Below are positions 25,443 through 34,573 of a DNA stretch of 64,000 bases, in pieces. The position numbers and the translations under genes were made by a program. The stretch's first letter is position 1. Each line of letters begins with the position of its first letter. The notes under the pieces are model-generated. The model saw nothing but the letters and a program-made list of their open reading frames with translations, had not been told where the DNA came from and made no database searches. Source of the DNA: TMED69 sp036130055 (GTDB lineage: Bacteria > Pseudomonadota > Gammaproteobacteria > Ga0077536); assembly GCA_036130055.1 (NCBI GenBank), contig JAYYOR010000027.1, positions 155,900 through 219,899 of the forward strand. The letters run 5' to 3'.

Positions 25443-26093
25443 TTAAAACAGATATACATAGTCACAAGCAACATTATTTTCATCATTTTGCTCCTTAAAT
25501 TTGGGAAGCCGGCAAGGCTCCCTATCAAAATCTATATCTGTAGTAACCAAATATTTAAATTTTATAAAGCCACTAGTTGGTAAACCATCGTCGATTAACT
25601 CATCTAAGCTCCTACCCTTATGAGCTTCGAGCAGAATTCCTATTAACAAATTGTTTTTCTTTTCGACCTCTTTATTTAAGGAAACAAAAAACTTCAGTTG
25701 ATTGCCAAATGAATCAATGGGTAGGTTATCTACCAAAATACCCCCTTTTTGCGACAGCCTATACGTCAATTCAGTTAAATTTTCCGAATCAAAGAAGTTT
25801 TTCCAAAAGGTTGTTTGTATTTTTACATCTTCTTTATTACTCTTGGAAATGTCTGTAGAGAGTGGTAGTTCGTTAATATTTTTATTTAAAGCTAGATCAA
25901 ACGCTGACATTTTTTTACTTAATAAATAGTGATTATAAGCAGAGTGGCTTATAACAAGTTGTAATGCTAACTTTTTGAGTGTTGACTCAAAATTCAAAAG
26001 ATAAGCTTTGTAACTAAGAATTAGGAGCAACGTTAATAACACACCAAAGAGAACCAGATTGTATCTCTGTGTGAAATGCCAAAACTCTTTCAT
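25443..26093 (-). CDS. unknown membrane-anchored protein
   Basis: 216 residues. One N-terminal hydrophobic helix (YNLVLFGVLLTLLLILSYKAYLLNF, residues about 10-34) is followed by a long polar, probably helical and then mixed domain exposed outside. The helix-plus-amphipathic start recalls pseudopilins, but no prepilin-peptidase site (G-[FM]-T-L-x-E) is present. Two cysteines lie near the end. It is 30 bp from amt on the same strand. I cannot assign a function. Confidence 0.55.
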   Translation of the reverse strand: MKEFWHFTQRYNLVLFGVLLTLLLILSYKAYLLNFESTLKKLALQLVISHSAYNHYLLSKKMSAFDLALNKNINELPLSTDISKSNKEDVKIQTTFWKNFFDSENLTELTYRLSQKGGILVDNLPIDSFGNQLKFFVSLNKEVEKKNNLLIGILLEAHKGRSLDELIDDGLPTSGFIKFKYLVTTDIDFDREPCRLPKFKEQNDENNVACDYVYLF

Positions 26094-26116
26094 ATTATTT
26101 GCTCGAACTAATAAAC

Positions 26117-26974
26117 TTAATCGACGTCAAAACCAAGATTCTTACATATCTCTACGGTAGGGTATGATTTGTTAAGTGTATAAAAATGAAAACCTGGTAC
26201 ACCATTTTCTATTAATGACTCACACATCTGAGAAACAAAATCTATTCCCAACTTAGTTAAGTAATCATTGTCATCTGAGTAATATTCTATTTTATTTTTC
26301 AACCATTTCGGAATATCAGCATTACATTTTTTGGAAAATCGCAGAATTCCCTCACCATTCGAGATCGGCATCAGACCCGCCAGAATTGGGATCTTAATCC
26401 CGATTTTCGTACAATCCTCAACAAATCTGTAATATGCATCGCAGTTAAAAAAATATTGAGTTATTGCCCTATCAGCACCCGCCTCTACCTTCTTTTTAAA
26501 ATAGTTTATATCATCAATGAAATTCACAGACTCTGGATGACATTCTGGATACGCTGCTACATCAATGTAAATGGATTCCTTGAATTCCCTTGAAATAAAT
26601 TTTACTAGATCCATGGCATATTTAAAGTCGGAATTAACTGGTACACCGGAAGGCATATCTCCTCTTAGAACAACCAAATGTTTGTGTCCCGCCTTAATAT
26701 ATTCACTTATAGTTTTTTGGGCCAAATTAGCATTTAGAGATACGCATGAAATGTGTGGAGCTATTGGAACTTTTAATTTTTGATAAAGAAGATTAGCTGC
26801 TGATAAGGTTTTTCTTCTAGTGCCTCCTCCAGCACCAAAGGTTACTGAAAAAAATTCTGGATTGAAAGCTAATAGTTTTTCAGCTTCAAAAACAAGTTTT
26901 TCTAGAGCCCGTTCTGAATTAGGAGGGAAAAATTCAAAACTAATAGACTTGTGGCCTGATGATTTACTTCCCAA
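26117..26974 (-). CDS. metF: 5,10-methylenetetrahydrofolate reductase
   Basis: 285 residues of a complete MetF TIM barrel. ISFEFFPPNSE is at the N-terminus, SVTFGAGGGTR follows, HLVVLRGDMPSG is the FAD/NADH region, YPECHPES lies mid-protein, and DRAITQYFFNCD holds the conserved Q/F. The start is TTG 26974, with GGAG six bases upstream. It makes methyl-THF for methionine synthesis. In this organism it also touches the C1 pool that N-methylglutamate oxidation would feed. It is divergent from tkt. Confidence 0.95.
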   Translation of the reverse strand: MGSKSSGHKSISFEFFPPNSERALEKLVFEAEKLLAFNPEFFSVTFGAGGGTRRKTLSAANLLYQKLKVPIAPHISCVSLNANLAQKTISEYIKAGHKHLVVLRGDMPSGVPVNSDFKYAMDLVKFISREFKESIYIDVAAYPECHPESVNFIDDINYFKKKVEAGADRAITQYFFNCDAYYRFVEDCTKIGIKIPILAGLMPISNGEGILRFSKKCNADIPKWLKNKIEYYSDDNDYLTKLGIDFVSQMCESLIENGVPGFHFYTLNKSYPTVEICKNLGFDVD

Positions 26975-27134
26975 TATATATCTCCATTTAATCGACTACA
27001 TATGGATGGTTTTCCGCAAACTCCAATATTTTATACTTTTCTGAGTGCAGTTAGTAGAAGTCTGAACTATAATTAGCGAATAACATAATATATTACTTAA
27101 TACAAAACTACGAAAAAACAAAGGAAGATGCAGA

Positions 27135-29141
27135 TTGGGATCATCAAACCAACCGAGTCCAAGAGAGCTAGCAAATGCAGTACGTTTCCTATCAGTTGAT
27201 GCAATAGAACGAGCAAAATCAGGACATCCTGGAGCTCCTATGGGATTGGCTGACGCGTCGATGGTTTTATGGCTAAATTATTTAAAACACAACCCAGAAA
27301 ATCCAACATGGTTAAATAGAGACAGATTCGTTCTATCCAACGGTCACGCCTCGATGCTCTTATATTCAATTCTACACCTAAGCGGGTATGCTGTATCAAT
27401 TAACGATATAAAATCATTCCGGCAACTTCATTCAATTACCCCAGGTCATCCTGAATATAAAGAAACACCTGGTGTTGAAACCACCACAGGACCACTAGGA
27501 CAAGGCATTGCAAACGCAGTAGGATTTGCGATAGCGGAGAAAAATTTAGCGGCGACATTTAATAAAAAAAACTATAATCTAATTGATAATAACACATTTG
27601 CTATTGTTGGAGACGGGTGCTTAATGGAAGGAATATCCCATGAAGTTTGCTCATTAGCAGGGACCCTAAAATTAGGAAAGCTAAATGTACTATACGACTC
27701 TAATGGAATCTCGATAGACGGAGAAATCAAAAATTGGTTTTCTGAAGATGTAGCGAGCAGATTTAATGCTTATGGTTGGCACGTGATAGAAAATGTAAAG
27801 GGCCATGACTTTGATGATCTTAATGAAGCCTACTCTTTGGCCCTCAGTAATAAGGAGCAACCTACAATAATTATCTGCAAAACAACAATTGGCTATGGTT
27901 CGCCAAATAAATCGGGAACCGCCGAATCACACGGGGCAGCGCTTGGTGAAGAAGAAACAAAAAAAACAAGGGAGGCTTTGAAGTGGGATTACGCACCATT
28001 CGAAATTCCCCAAGCAATTTATGATTCATGGAATTGTAAATCAAGAGGGGCAGAAGCTGAAAAAGAATGGAATCTTCTGCGTGATAAGTACAAAAGAGAT
28101 TATCCCGAAAATTGGAATGAATTGGAAAGGAGGGCCAATAGTAAACTACCTCAGCATTGGCTAGAAACAATAGAGAGCTCACTAAAAAACATTCAGCAAG
28201 ATAATAACAATGAAGCTACACGAAAATCTTCTCAAACCATTCTAGACTTAGTTACTCCCTCAATACCTGAGTTAATTGGTGGTTCTGCTGATCTAACTGG
28301 ATCTAATAACACCTTCAGTAAATCTAGCAGATCTCTGGACCAAAAAAATTTTAACGGGAATTATATTTTTTACGGAGTAAGAGAATTTGGAATGAGCGCG
28401 ATAATGAATGGTATCGCACTCTATGGCGGACACATTCCATATGGAGGTACATTTCTAGTATTTTCCGACTACGCGAGGAATGCTGTCAGAATGGCCGCAT
28501 TGATGAAATTAAGAACAATTTTTGTTTACACCCATGACTCAATTGGTCTAGGAGAGGATGGCCCAACACACCAACCTATTGAACATCTTCAATCTCTCAG
28601 ATTAATACCCAATTTAAATGTTTGGAGACCTGCAGACAGAATCGAAACCCTGATTGCGTGGAAATCGTCGATTGAAAATTCTACTGGTCCATCTTGTTTA
28701 GTTCTTTCTAGGCAAGCGGTGCCGCAGTTGAGCCAATTAGAAGAGAGAAACAAAAACATCGAAAAAGGCGGATATATTTTGAGAAACACAGATAACCCGG
28801 CGGCCTGTATAATCGCGACAGGATCTGAAGTTGCCCTTGCTATTAAAATCGCTGAAACTCTAGGCAAAAGCAAAATACCTATACAAGTAGTATCTATGCC
28901 ATGCTCACAATTATTTGACAGGCAGGATAAATCTTATAAAACTAAAGTATTGCCAGAGGGAGTCAAGAGGATCGCGATTGAAGCTGGCTCAACTGACCTT
29001 TGGTATAAATACACCGGAGAAGATGGTCTCGTTTTAGGTATGAACCAATTTGGTGCTTCAGCCCCTGCGGATCAATTGTTTAAAGAATTCAACCTAGATT
29101 TCGAAAGCTGCTTAGCGAAAATAAACCATTATCTTTTTTAA
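27135..29141 (+). CDS. tkt: transketolase
   Basis: 668 residues, normal length. N-terminal RFLSVDAIERAKSGHPGAPMGLADA, the TPP motif GDGCLMEGISHEVCSLAG, and the pyrimidine domain EDGPTHQPIEHLQSLRLIPN are intact. The start is TTG 27135 behind AAGGAAG; the ATG at 27128 is out of frame. It transfers two-carbon units in the pentose phosphate or Calvin cycle. It is the first gene of tkt-gap-pgk, with 24 bp before gap. A TATAAT at 27068-27073 could be its -10. Confidence 0.96.
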   Translation: MGSSNQPSPRELANAVRFLSVDAIERAKSGHPGAPMGLADASMVLWLNYLKHNPENPTWLNRDRFVLSNGHASMLLYSILHLSGYAVSINDIKSFRQLHSITPGHPEYKETPGVETTTGPLGQGIANAVGFAIAEKNLAATFNKKNYNLIDNNTFAIVGDGCLMEGISHEVCSLAGTLKLGKLNVLYDSNGISIDGEIKNWFSEDVASRFNAYGWHVIENVKGHDFDDLNEAYSLALSNKEQPTIIICKTTIGYGSPNKSGTAESHGAALGEEETKKTREALKWDYAPFEIPQAIYDSWNCKSRGAEAEKEWNLLRDKYKRDYPENWNELERRANSKLPQHWLETIESSLKNIQQDNNNEATRKSSQTILDLVTPSIPELIGGSADLTGSNNTFSKSSRSLDQKNFNGNYIFYGVREFGMSAIMNGIALYGGHIPYGGTFLVFSDYARNAVRMAALMKLRTIFVYTHDSIGLGEDGPTHQPIEHLQSLRLIPNLNVWRPADRIETLIAWKSSIENSTGPSCLVLSRQAVPQLSQLEERNKNIEKGGYILRNTDNPAACIIATGSEVALAIKIAETLGKSKIPIQVVSMPCSQLFDRQDKSYKTKVLPEGVKRIAIEAGSTDLWYKYTGEDGLVLGMNQFGASAPADQLFKEFNLDFESCLAKINHYLF

Positions 29142-29165
29142 CTTTAACATTAGGAGAATGAAATC

Positions 29166-30179
29166 ATGACGCTTAGAGTTGCGATCAATGGGTTCGGAAG
29201 AATTGGGAGAAATATCGTCAGAGCGCATTATCAATCAATGAAACATGAGGATATAGAATTCGTTGCTATTAATGATTTAGGCGATACAACAACCAACGCC
29301 CATCTCCTCAAATACGACAGTGCATATGGTCCTATGCTACATGATATACAAGCAGGATCTGACCATATAAAAGTGGGAACCGAAAAAATTATTGTTTTAA
29401 ATGAGAAAGACCCTTCAAAGCTGCCCTGGAAAGATTTAAACGTAGATATTGTACTCGAATGCACTGGTATTTTTGCTAACAAACTAGGCGCTGAGCAACA
29501 CCTAAAGTCTGGGGCTAGCAAAGTATTGATTTCAGCACCTGCCGGAACTGATGTCGATGCCACTATTGTTTTTGGCGTAAATGACAACATACTTTCGCCT
29601 AATCATAAAATTGTATCAAATGCATCATGTACAACTAATTGTTTAGCACCTTTAGTAAAACCATTAGAAAAACATATCGGAATTGAGAGTGGCCTCATGA
29701 CAACGGTTCATGCTTATACGAATGATCAAGTATTAAGCGACGTTTATCATGGAGATTTGAGACGAGCCAGGTCAGCAACACAATCTATGATTCCTACAAA
29801 AACCGGAGCGGCATCTGCAGTTGGCTTGGTATTACCGGAGTTGAAAGGAAAACTAGACGGCTATGCCGTGAGAGTGCCTACCCTAATAGTTTCACTTGTA
29901 GATTTAACCTTTAAAGCAAAAAAAGATACAACCGTTAAAGAAGTAAATGAGATTTTGCGCAACGAATCAACTAACGCTTTAAAAGACATTCTTGGGTTTT
30001 GCACAGAACCTTTAGTATCCATTGATTTTAAGGGCGATCCGAGGTCCTCTATTGTAGATCCAACCCAAACCAAAGTCATCGAAGGCAGTTTAGTTAAAGT
30101 GGTAAGCTGGTACGACAATGAGTGGGGGTTTTCAAATCGGATGCTTGACACCGCTAAAAAAATGAAAGAATGTTCATGA
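29166..30179 (+). CDS. gap: glyceraldehyde-3-phosphate dehydrogenase
   Basis: 337 residues. NAD-binding INGFGRIGRN, the acidic residue in INDLG (NAD rather than NADP preference), catalytic NASCTTNCLAPL (Cys about 155), and WYDNEWGFSNR at the C-terminus are all canonical. AGGAG lies upstream of the ATG. The stop TGA overlaps the pgk start (ATGA). This TGA is a real stop, showing that UGA is not globally reassigned. Confidence 0.97.
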   Translation: MTLRVAINGFGRIGRNIVRAHYQSMKHEDIEFVAINDLGDTTTNAHLLKYDSAYGPMLHDIQAGSDHIKVGTEKIIVLNEKDPSKLPWKDLNVDIVLECTGIFANKLGAEQHLKSGASKVLISAPAGTDVDATIVFGVNDNILSPNHKIVSNASCTTNCLAPLVKPLEKHIGIESGLMTTVHAYTNDQVLSDVYHGDLRRARSATQSMIPTKTGAASAVGLVLPELKGKLDGYAVRVPTLIVSLVDLTFKAKKDTTVKEVNEILRNESTNALKDILGFCTEPLVSIDFKGDPRSSIVDPTQTKVIEGSLVKVVSWYDNEWGFSNRMLDTAKKMKECS

Positions 30180-31327
30180 TTTCATTAGATGAAATAGACC
30201 TCGAACATAAACGAGTCTTTTTGAGAGTTGACTTCAATGTTCCTATTGAAAACAAAACGGTGACGAACGACTTCAGAATAAAACAAGTTGCTCCAACAAT
30301 AAAAAAGATTTTAGAAAAAAGAGGCTCGGTTATTTTGGTAACCCATATTGGAAGGCCGAACGAAGGGAAAGATGATACAAACCTATCAACAGCATGACTG
30401 ATCCCTTCGATCGAAAAAATATTGGGTATTCCTATTAAATTCATAAAGAATTGGATCGAGGGTTTAAAGATCAACCAAGGGGAAGTGCTTTTGTGCGAAA
30501 ACGTCAGATTCCTAAAAGGGGAAACAAGTAACGACCCTAAACTTGCAAAAAAAATGAGTCGATTATGCGACATATTTATAAATGAAGCATTCTCTAATAG
30601 CCACAGAGCGCACGCGTCGAATTATGGGGTAGCACAATTCAGTAAAAATAATTATCCAGGGCCCCTTTTTCAAGCCGAAGTAAAGGCACTTAGCAAAATC
30701 ATAAATAATAATAAATCACCGTCTGTTGCTATTGTAGGCGGGTCTAAGATATCAACCAAAACTGCACTAATAAAAAACTTATCAAAAAAAGTAGACCGCC
30801 TGATAGTCGGAGGAGGTATAGCTAATTTATTTATAAAGGCGCGTGGTTTTGAAATCGGAAACTCCTTGTTTGAGGAACCTGCTTTCATTGAAGCGTGTAA
30901 ACTATTCGATGTAACAGATAATATTATTTTTCCGGTTGACGTCGTGTGTACAAACAAATTCAGCAAAGAAGCGGTTGGTAAAATAAGGAAGATTAATGAG
31001 ATAAAAGACGATGAAATGATCGTAGATTTTGGACCTCAAACCTTAAAAACGATTGGTTCTGAGCTTCGATCGGCCAAAACTATTCTTTGGAATGGACCAA
31101 TTGGTGTTTTTGAATACGACAATTTCGCAAACGGTACAAAAGTAATAGCTAACGAAATTGCTAACTCGTCCGCTTTTTCGGTCGCTGGAGGCGGAGATAC
31201 AATCGCATCAATTGAAAAGTTTGGTGTTTTTAACGATATATCATATATCTCAACTGCCGGTGGTGCGTTTCTTGAATTCTTAGAAGGTAAGAGTTCTCCT
31301 GTAATTAATATTTTACAAAATAACTAA
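30176..31327 (+). CDS. pgk: phosphoglycerate kinase with an in-frame TGA
   Basis: Read through TGA 30395-30397, the gene codes 383 residues, the expected size. Every family block is intact on both sides: RVDFNVP, HIGRP, ENVRF, EAFSNSHRAHAS, GGSKISTKTALI, WNGPIGVFE, GGGDTIASI and STAGGAFLEFL. The TGA is codon 74, in LSTA-x-LIPSIEKIL, a helix start not known to hold a conserved cysteine. Only a weak four-pair AU hairpin (30418-30430) lies at SECIS distance. Choices are a selenocysteine, stop readthrough, a nonsense mutation (CGA or TGG to TGA), or a sequence error. The ATG at 30176 overlaps the gap stop. Confidence 0.85.
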
Positions 31328-32244
31328 CTAGCGGTTGTCAATTTTTCTAAAGCAAGCTTATATCTTTGACTTGTTTGGCGGATAATTTCTGGAGGCAAAT
31401 CAATAGATTCCTTTCTGTCCCAAGCTTTTTTAATTAAATAATCTCTAATAAACTGTTTATCGAAACTTAAAGGTTCCAAACTTTTGCCGTAGGTTGCTTT
31501 ATTCCAAAATCTTGAAGAATCCGGGGTAAAAACCTCATCAATTAAAATCAAGTTTCCTTTTAAGTCAAAGCCGAACTCAAATTTAGTATCTGCCAAAATG
31601 ATACCGCGAGAAGCAGAATATTTAAACGCCTCTTGGTAAAGTGCAATACTTTTTCTTTTTATCTCTTGAGATACTTGTTGACCTAATGTTTCTACCATTT
31701 CGTGGTAACCTATATTTTCATCGTGAGAACCAATCATTGCTTTGGTCGATGGTGTAAAAATAGGCTTATCAAGTCGATCATATTTATTAAGACTTTTTCT
31801 TAACTTTACTCCAGAGACGGAACCAGTTGATAGATAATCAGACCACGCTGTTCCAGCGAGATATCCTCTAACGACCGCTTCAAATTTTATGGGTTGTAAT
31901 TTATCAACAATTACTATTTGTTCCTTTATTTTATTTAATAAACTTTGAGACGAAAATAGACTTTCCGGTTTTATTTTACTAATATGATTTGGAATGATGG
32001 CGTTCGTTCGTTTAAACCAGAAATTTGAAATTTTTGTGAGAATTCGACCTTTATCAGGAATCGGTTGCTTCAGTACAACATCGAAAGCAGAAAGTCTATC
32101 AGTAGCTACAATAAGAAGGTGTTGTTCTCCTACTTCATAGATGTCCCTTACTTTACCCTTTTTTAGAAAATGAAAGTCATCTAAAAAAGTTTCATATACG
32201 GATCCATCGACGAATCTTATATCATTTTTTTTTTCAATATTCAT
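31324..32244 (-). CDS. purC: SAICAR synthetase
   Basis: 306 residues, the longer PurC type. FLKKGKVRDIYEVG near the N-terminus, the substrate loop EAVVRGYLAGTAW, and LADTKFEFGFD with LIDEVFTPDSSRFW are present. It joins CAIR and aspartate in purine synthesis. The 3' end overlaps pgk by 4 bp in convergent orientation. It lies 12 bp downstream of a flavin hydroxylase gene. Confidence 0.95.
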   Translation of the reverse strand: MNIEKKNDIRFVDGSVYETFLDDFHFLKKGKVRDIYEVGEQHLLIVATDRLSAFDVVLKQPIPDKGRILTKISNFWFKRTNAIIPNHISKIKPESLFSSQSLLNKIKEQIVIVDKLQPIKFEAVVRGYLAGTAWSDYLSTGSVSGVKLRKSLNKYDRLDKPIFTPSTKAMIGSHDENIGYHEMVETLGQQVSQEIKRKSIALYQEAFKYSASRGIILADTKFEFGFDLKGNLILIDEVFTPDSSRFWNKATYGKSLEPLSFDKQFIRDYLIKKAWDRKESIDLPPEIIRQTSQRYKLALEKLTTAS

Positions 32245-32256
32245 TGTTATAAATTC

Positions 32257-33402
32257 CTAAGATGCGACTTTTACTGCAAGGTTCTTTAAAAATTTTGATT
32301 TGTTGAACAATCTTAAAAAATAATTATGAGGAACTTTTAGCTTTGATTTATTTAATTTAAAAAAGAGCTTGATGAGATTAATGAAAGCTATCAATTTTGT
32401 TGCATCTTTGACTGATGATTTATTAATTTGTAGTAAATATTTTTGCTTTCGATCAGGTGCATCCAAACTGTTTAATTTATCAATTCCTGCGAATAATTTT
32501 TGCAGGTTTTTTATAGAAAAATTTAAGCCTTGGCCAGCGAGAGGATGGAATGAGAAAGCAGCACCACCTAAATAAATAAGACTATTATAGTGTATGGCCG
32601 GCCTCCACTTCTCAAAAAGCTCGTATGATAAAGTATTTTCAAAAGATAATACTTCGCCAACTTGTTCGCTCAGTAGTTCCAAGGGTAGTAAATTAAGATT
32701 TGATTTACTTAAGTCAACACTAGACCTTCTAGTAAAAGAAAAAACAACTGAGTATTTATTCGGTTCCGATTTTGGCAAAAGTGCTAAAATGTCCCCATTC
32801 AAAAACCATTGCATAGCGATATTGTTATGATAACTTTCGGTTTCCAGGTCTCCTACCAATGCAAGTTGTCCATACCTTCGTTTTTTTTGTGCTAGACAGG
32901 CAGGCTCACCCTTTATACAATCTAAACTTTCAGTGATAAGTAGTAAATTAGAGCTGTAAATTTCACCGTCTTGATCTTCCAAATCAACGCCACCAGGCGT
33001 GTTTTCGACAATCTTCAGAGTTTTAAAAAATTGTCTATCTTCCCCGACACTCTCCAGCAGGTAGTTATGAAGTAATCTTTCTTCAACAACCCATGACATG
33101 GGTCCTTTTGATTTTTTTAAATTGTCAAAAAATAATTTAACTTTTCCATCGTCACCCAATATTTTAATTGAATTAAAATACCCGTATAACTTTTGATCTA
33201 ACTTATTCCATAATTTTAATTTTCTTAAAGTTTCTTCGGTTGTCCTCGTTATCGACAGATGCCTGTTACCTTTTGCTACAAATTTGTCCAGCGCCAATAC
33301 TTTAAATGAAAGTTTTTGCATTATGCAATATCTCACACAGATCATTGATATAATGCCTGATCCCACAATTATAATATCTACACGTTCTTTGGACTTATTC
33401 AT
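32257..33402 (-). CDS. UbiI/VisC-like flavoprotein with eroded FAD motifs
   Basis: 381 residues in the UbiH/UbiI family by position (after pepP-ubiH) and by the FHPLAGQGLNFSIKNL C-terminal block. The FAD signatures are weakened: VGSGIIS replaces GxGxxG, and the GD motif before the histidine block is GG (YLGGAAFSFHPL). It may be a diverging hydroxylase or one with altered cofactor binding. The ATGA overlap with ubiH suggests one operon for ubiquinone ring hydroxylation. Confidence 0.7.
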   Translation of the reverse strand: MNKSKERVDIIIVGSGIISMICVRYCIMQKLSFKVLALDKFVAKGNRHLSITRTTEETLRKLKLWNKLDQKLYGYFNSIKILGDDGKVKLFFDNLKKSKGPMSWVVEERLLHNYLLESVGEDRQFFKTLKIVENTPGGVDLEDQDGEIYSSNLLLITESLDCIKGEPACLAQKKRRYGQLALVGDLETESYHNNIAMQWFLNGDILALLPKSEPNKYSVVFSFTRRSSVDLSKSNLNLLPLELLSEQVGEVLSFENTLSYELFEKWRPAIHYNSLIYLGGAAFSFHPLAGQGLNFSIKNLQKLFAGIDKLNSLDAPDRKQKYLLQINKSSVKDATKLIAFINLIKLFFKLNKSKLKVPHNYFLRLFNKSKFLKNLAVKVAS

Positions 33403-34571
33403 TGTTCAATATAATCCAATCCTGTCCCAATCCGGGTGATGATTTTGCGAAGTCTTTTATTATTCGCTGCTGTTGCCAAAACTGCCCTTCTTATAAAATT
33501 ACTTGTAGCGTTTCTTTTTCTATATAATGTTGCAACTGAATCTATAAAAAACTCGCTTACTTCCCGACTAGAAAAACATTTATTGAACACAACTGGAGGA
33601 GCTATTTTTAAGGGAACGCCCAGACGTTGGATCTGGGTAATCAATTCATCAATATCACGTATCCCTAGATTTAGCCCCTGAGCCGTTGTTGGATGCACTG
33701 TACCTCGCGAATTCCCGACTAACGCAAAATGTTCAGAATGCTTATAAGCAAGTTTCAAGCCATAAAGAGGATAGTGGCGAGGCGGTTCCAAAAGTGAGTA
33801 AGAACCAAAAGGCTTTCCACATAATTCCTCAATTTGGCGTAAATATTTTGTATGGTCTCTTGTATAGTTTTTAAAACTATTCCGTTTTACAATAAACACA
33901 AACGTTAAGCGATTATTTTTTTTGGGGATCAATGCCACGCTTCCCTCTTCAAAAATTCTCTGAATAGCTATACCCTCCGGATCTTTATGGGTAGATATGT
34001 TGCCGACAATTGCGTCTTGCTCAAAATTTATTATTTCCGAGCGAAGACCCATTCTATTTCTAACAACAGAATTCAATCCGTCAGCACCAATAACGAACTC
34101 AATATTTTTTATGGCAACACCCGAACCACTATTTGATTTGAGGTGGAGAATTTTTCTTGGCTCTGAAAAATCTTTGAAAAGATGATTAGCCTTGATAGTT
34201 ATATTAGCATTTTGATAGACGCAATTGTTTATAACCATCAATAAATCTTTGGCACTGATTGCCCATCCTAGAGCATCCAAACCTACTTCTGACGCCACAA
34301 GCTTGACTTTGCCGAAAGCTCTTTTCTCTGAGACCCAAACTTCTTCTATTGGCGTACAAAAGCGAGAAAGACTATCCCAAAGTCCGATGCGTTGTAAAAT
34401 TATCTTTGAGGCTTCGGAAAGGACTATTGCTCTTTGGTCAGAGTTTTCAACAGTCCTGGGATCTCTACTATCAATCAAATATACTTTGAAATTTTTTCTC
34501 GCTAAAGCATAGGAGCAAATCAAACCAGAGAGGCCGCCTCCGACAATTGCAATTCCTCCTAAGGAACTCAT
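33399..34571 (-). CDS. ubiH: ubiquinone ring hydroxylase UbiH
   Basis: 390 residues of an FAD monooxygenase. IAIVGGGLSGLICSYAL is the dinucleotide fold, FVIGADGLNSVVRN is the DG motif, and LVGNSRGTVHPTTAQGLNLGIRD is the GD-type/C-terminal block. The position between pepP and the second hydroxylase matches E. coli pepP-ubiH-ubiI. It hydroxylates the ubiquinone ring precursor. Two bases separate it from pepP. Confidence 0.88.
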   Translation of the reverse strand: MSSLGGIAIVGGGLSGLICSYALARKNFKVYLIDSRDPRTVENSDQRAIVLSEASKIILQRIGLWDSLSRFCTPIEEVWVSEKRAFGKVKLVASEVGLDALGWAISAKDLLMVINNCVYQNANITIKANHLFKDFSEPRKILHLKSNSGSGVAIKNIEFVIGADGLNSVVRNRMGLRSEIINFEQDAIVGNISTHKDPEGIAIQRIFEEGSVALIPKKNNRLTFVFIVKRNSFKNYTRDHTKYLRQIEELCGKPFGSYSLLEPPRHYPLYGLKLAYKHSEHFALVGNSRGTVHPTTAQGLNLGIRDIDELITQIQRLGVPLKIAPPVVFNKCFSSREVSEFFIDSVATLYRKRNATSNFIRRAVLATAANNKRLRKIITRIGTGLDYIEQ

Positions 34572-34573
34572 AA

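Noticed and set aside
30398..30440. A SECIS in pgk (GATC-CCTTC-GATC or AATA-TTGGG-TATT)
   Set aside because: The first hairpin is too close to the TGA, and the second has only four AU pairs. Not enough to call.
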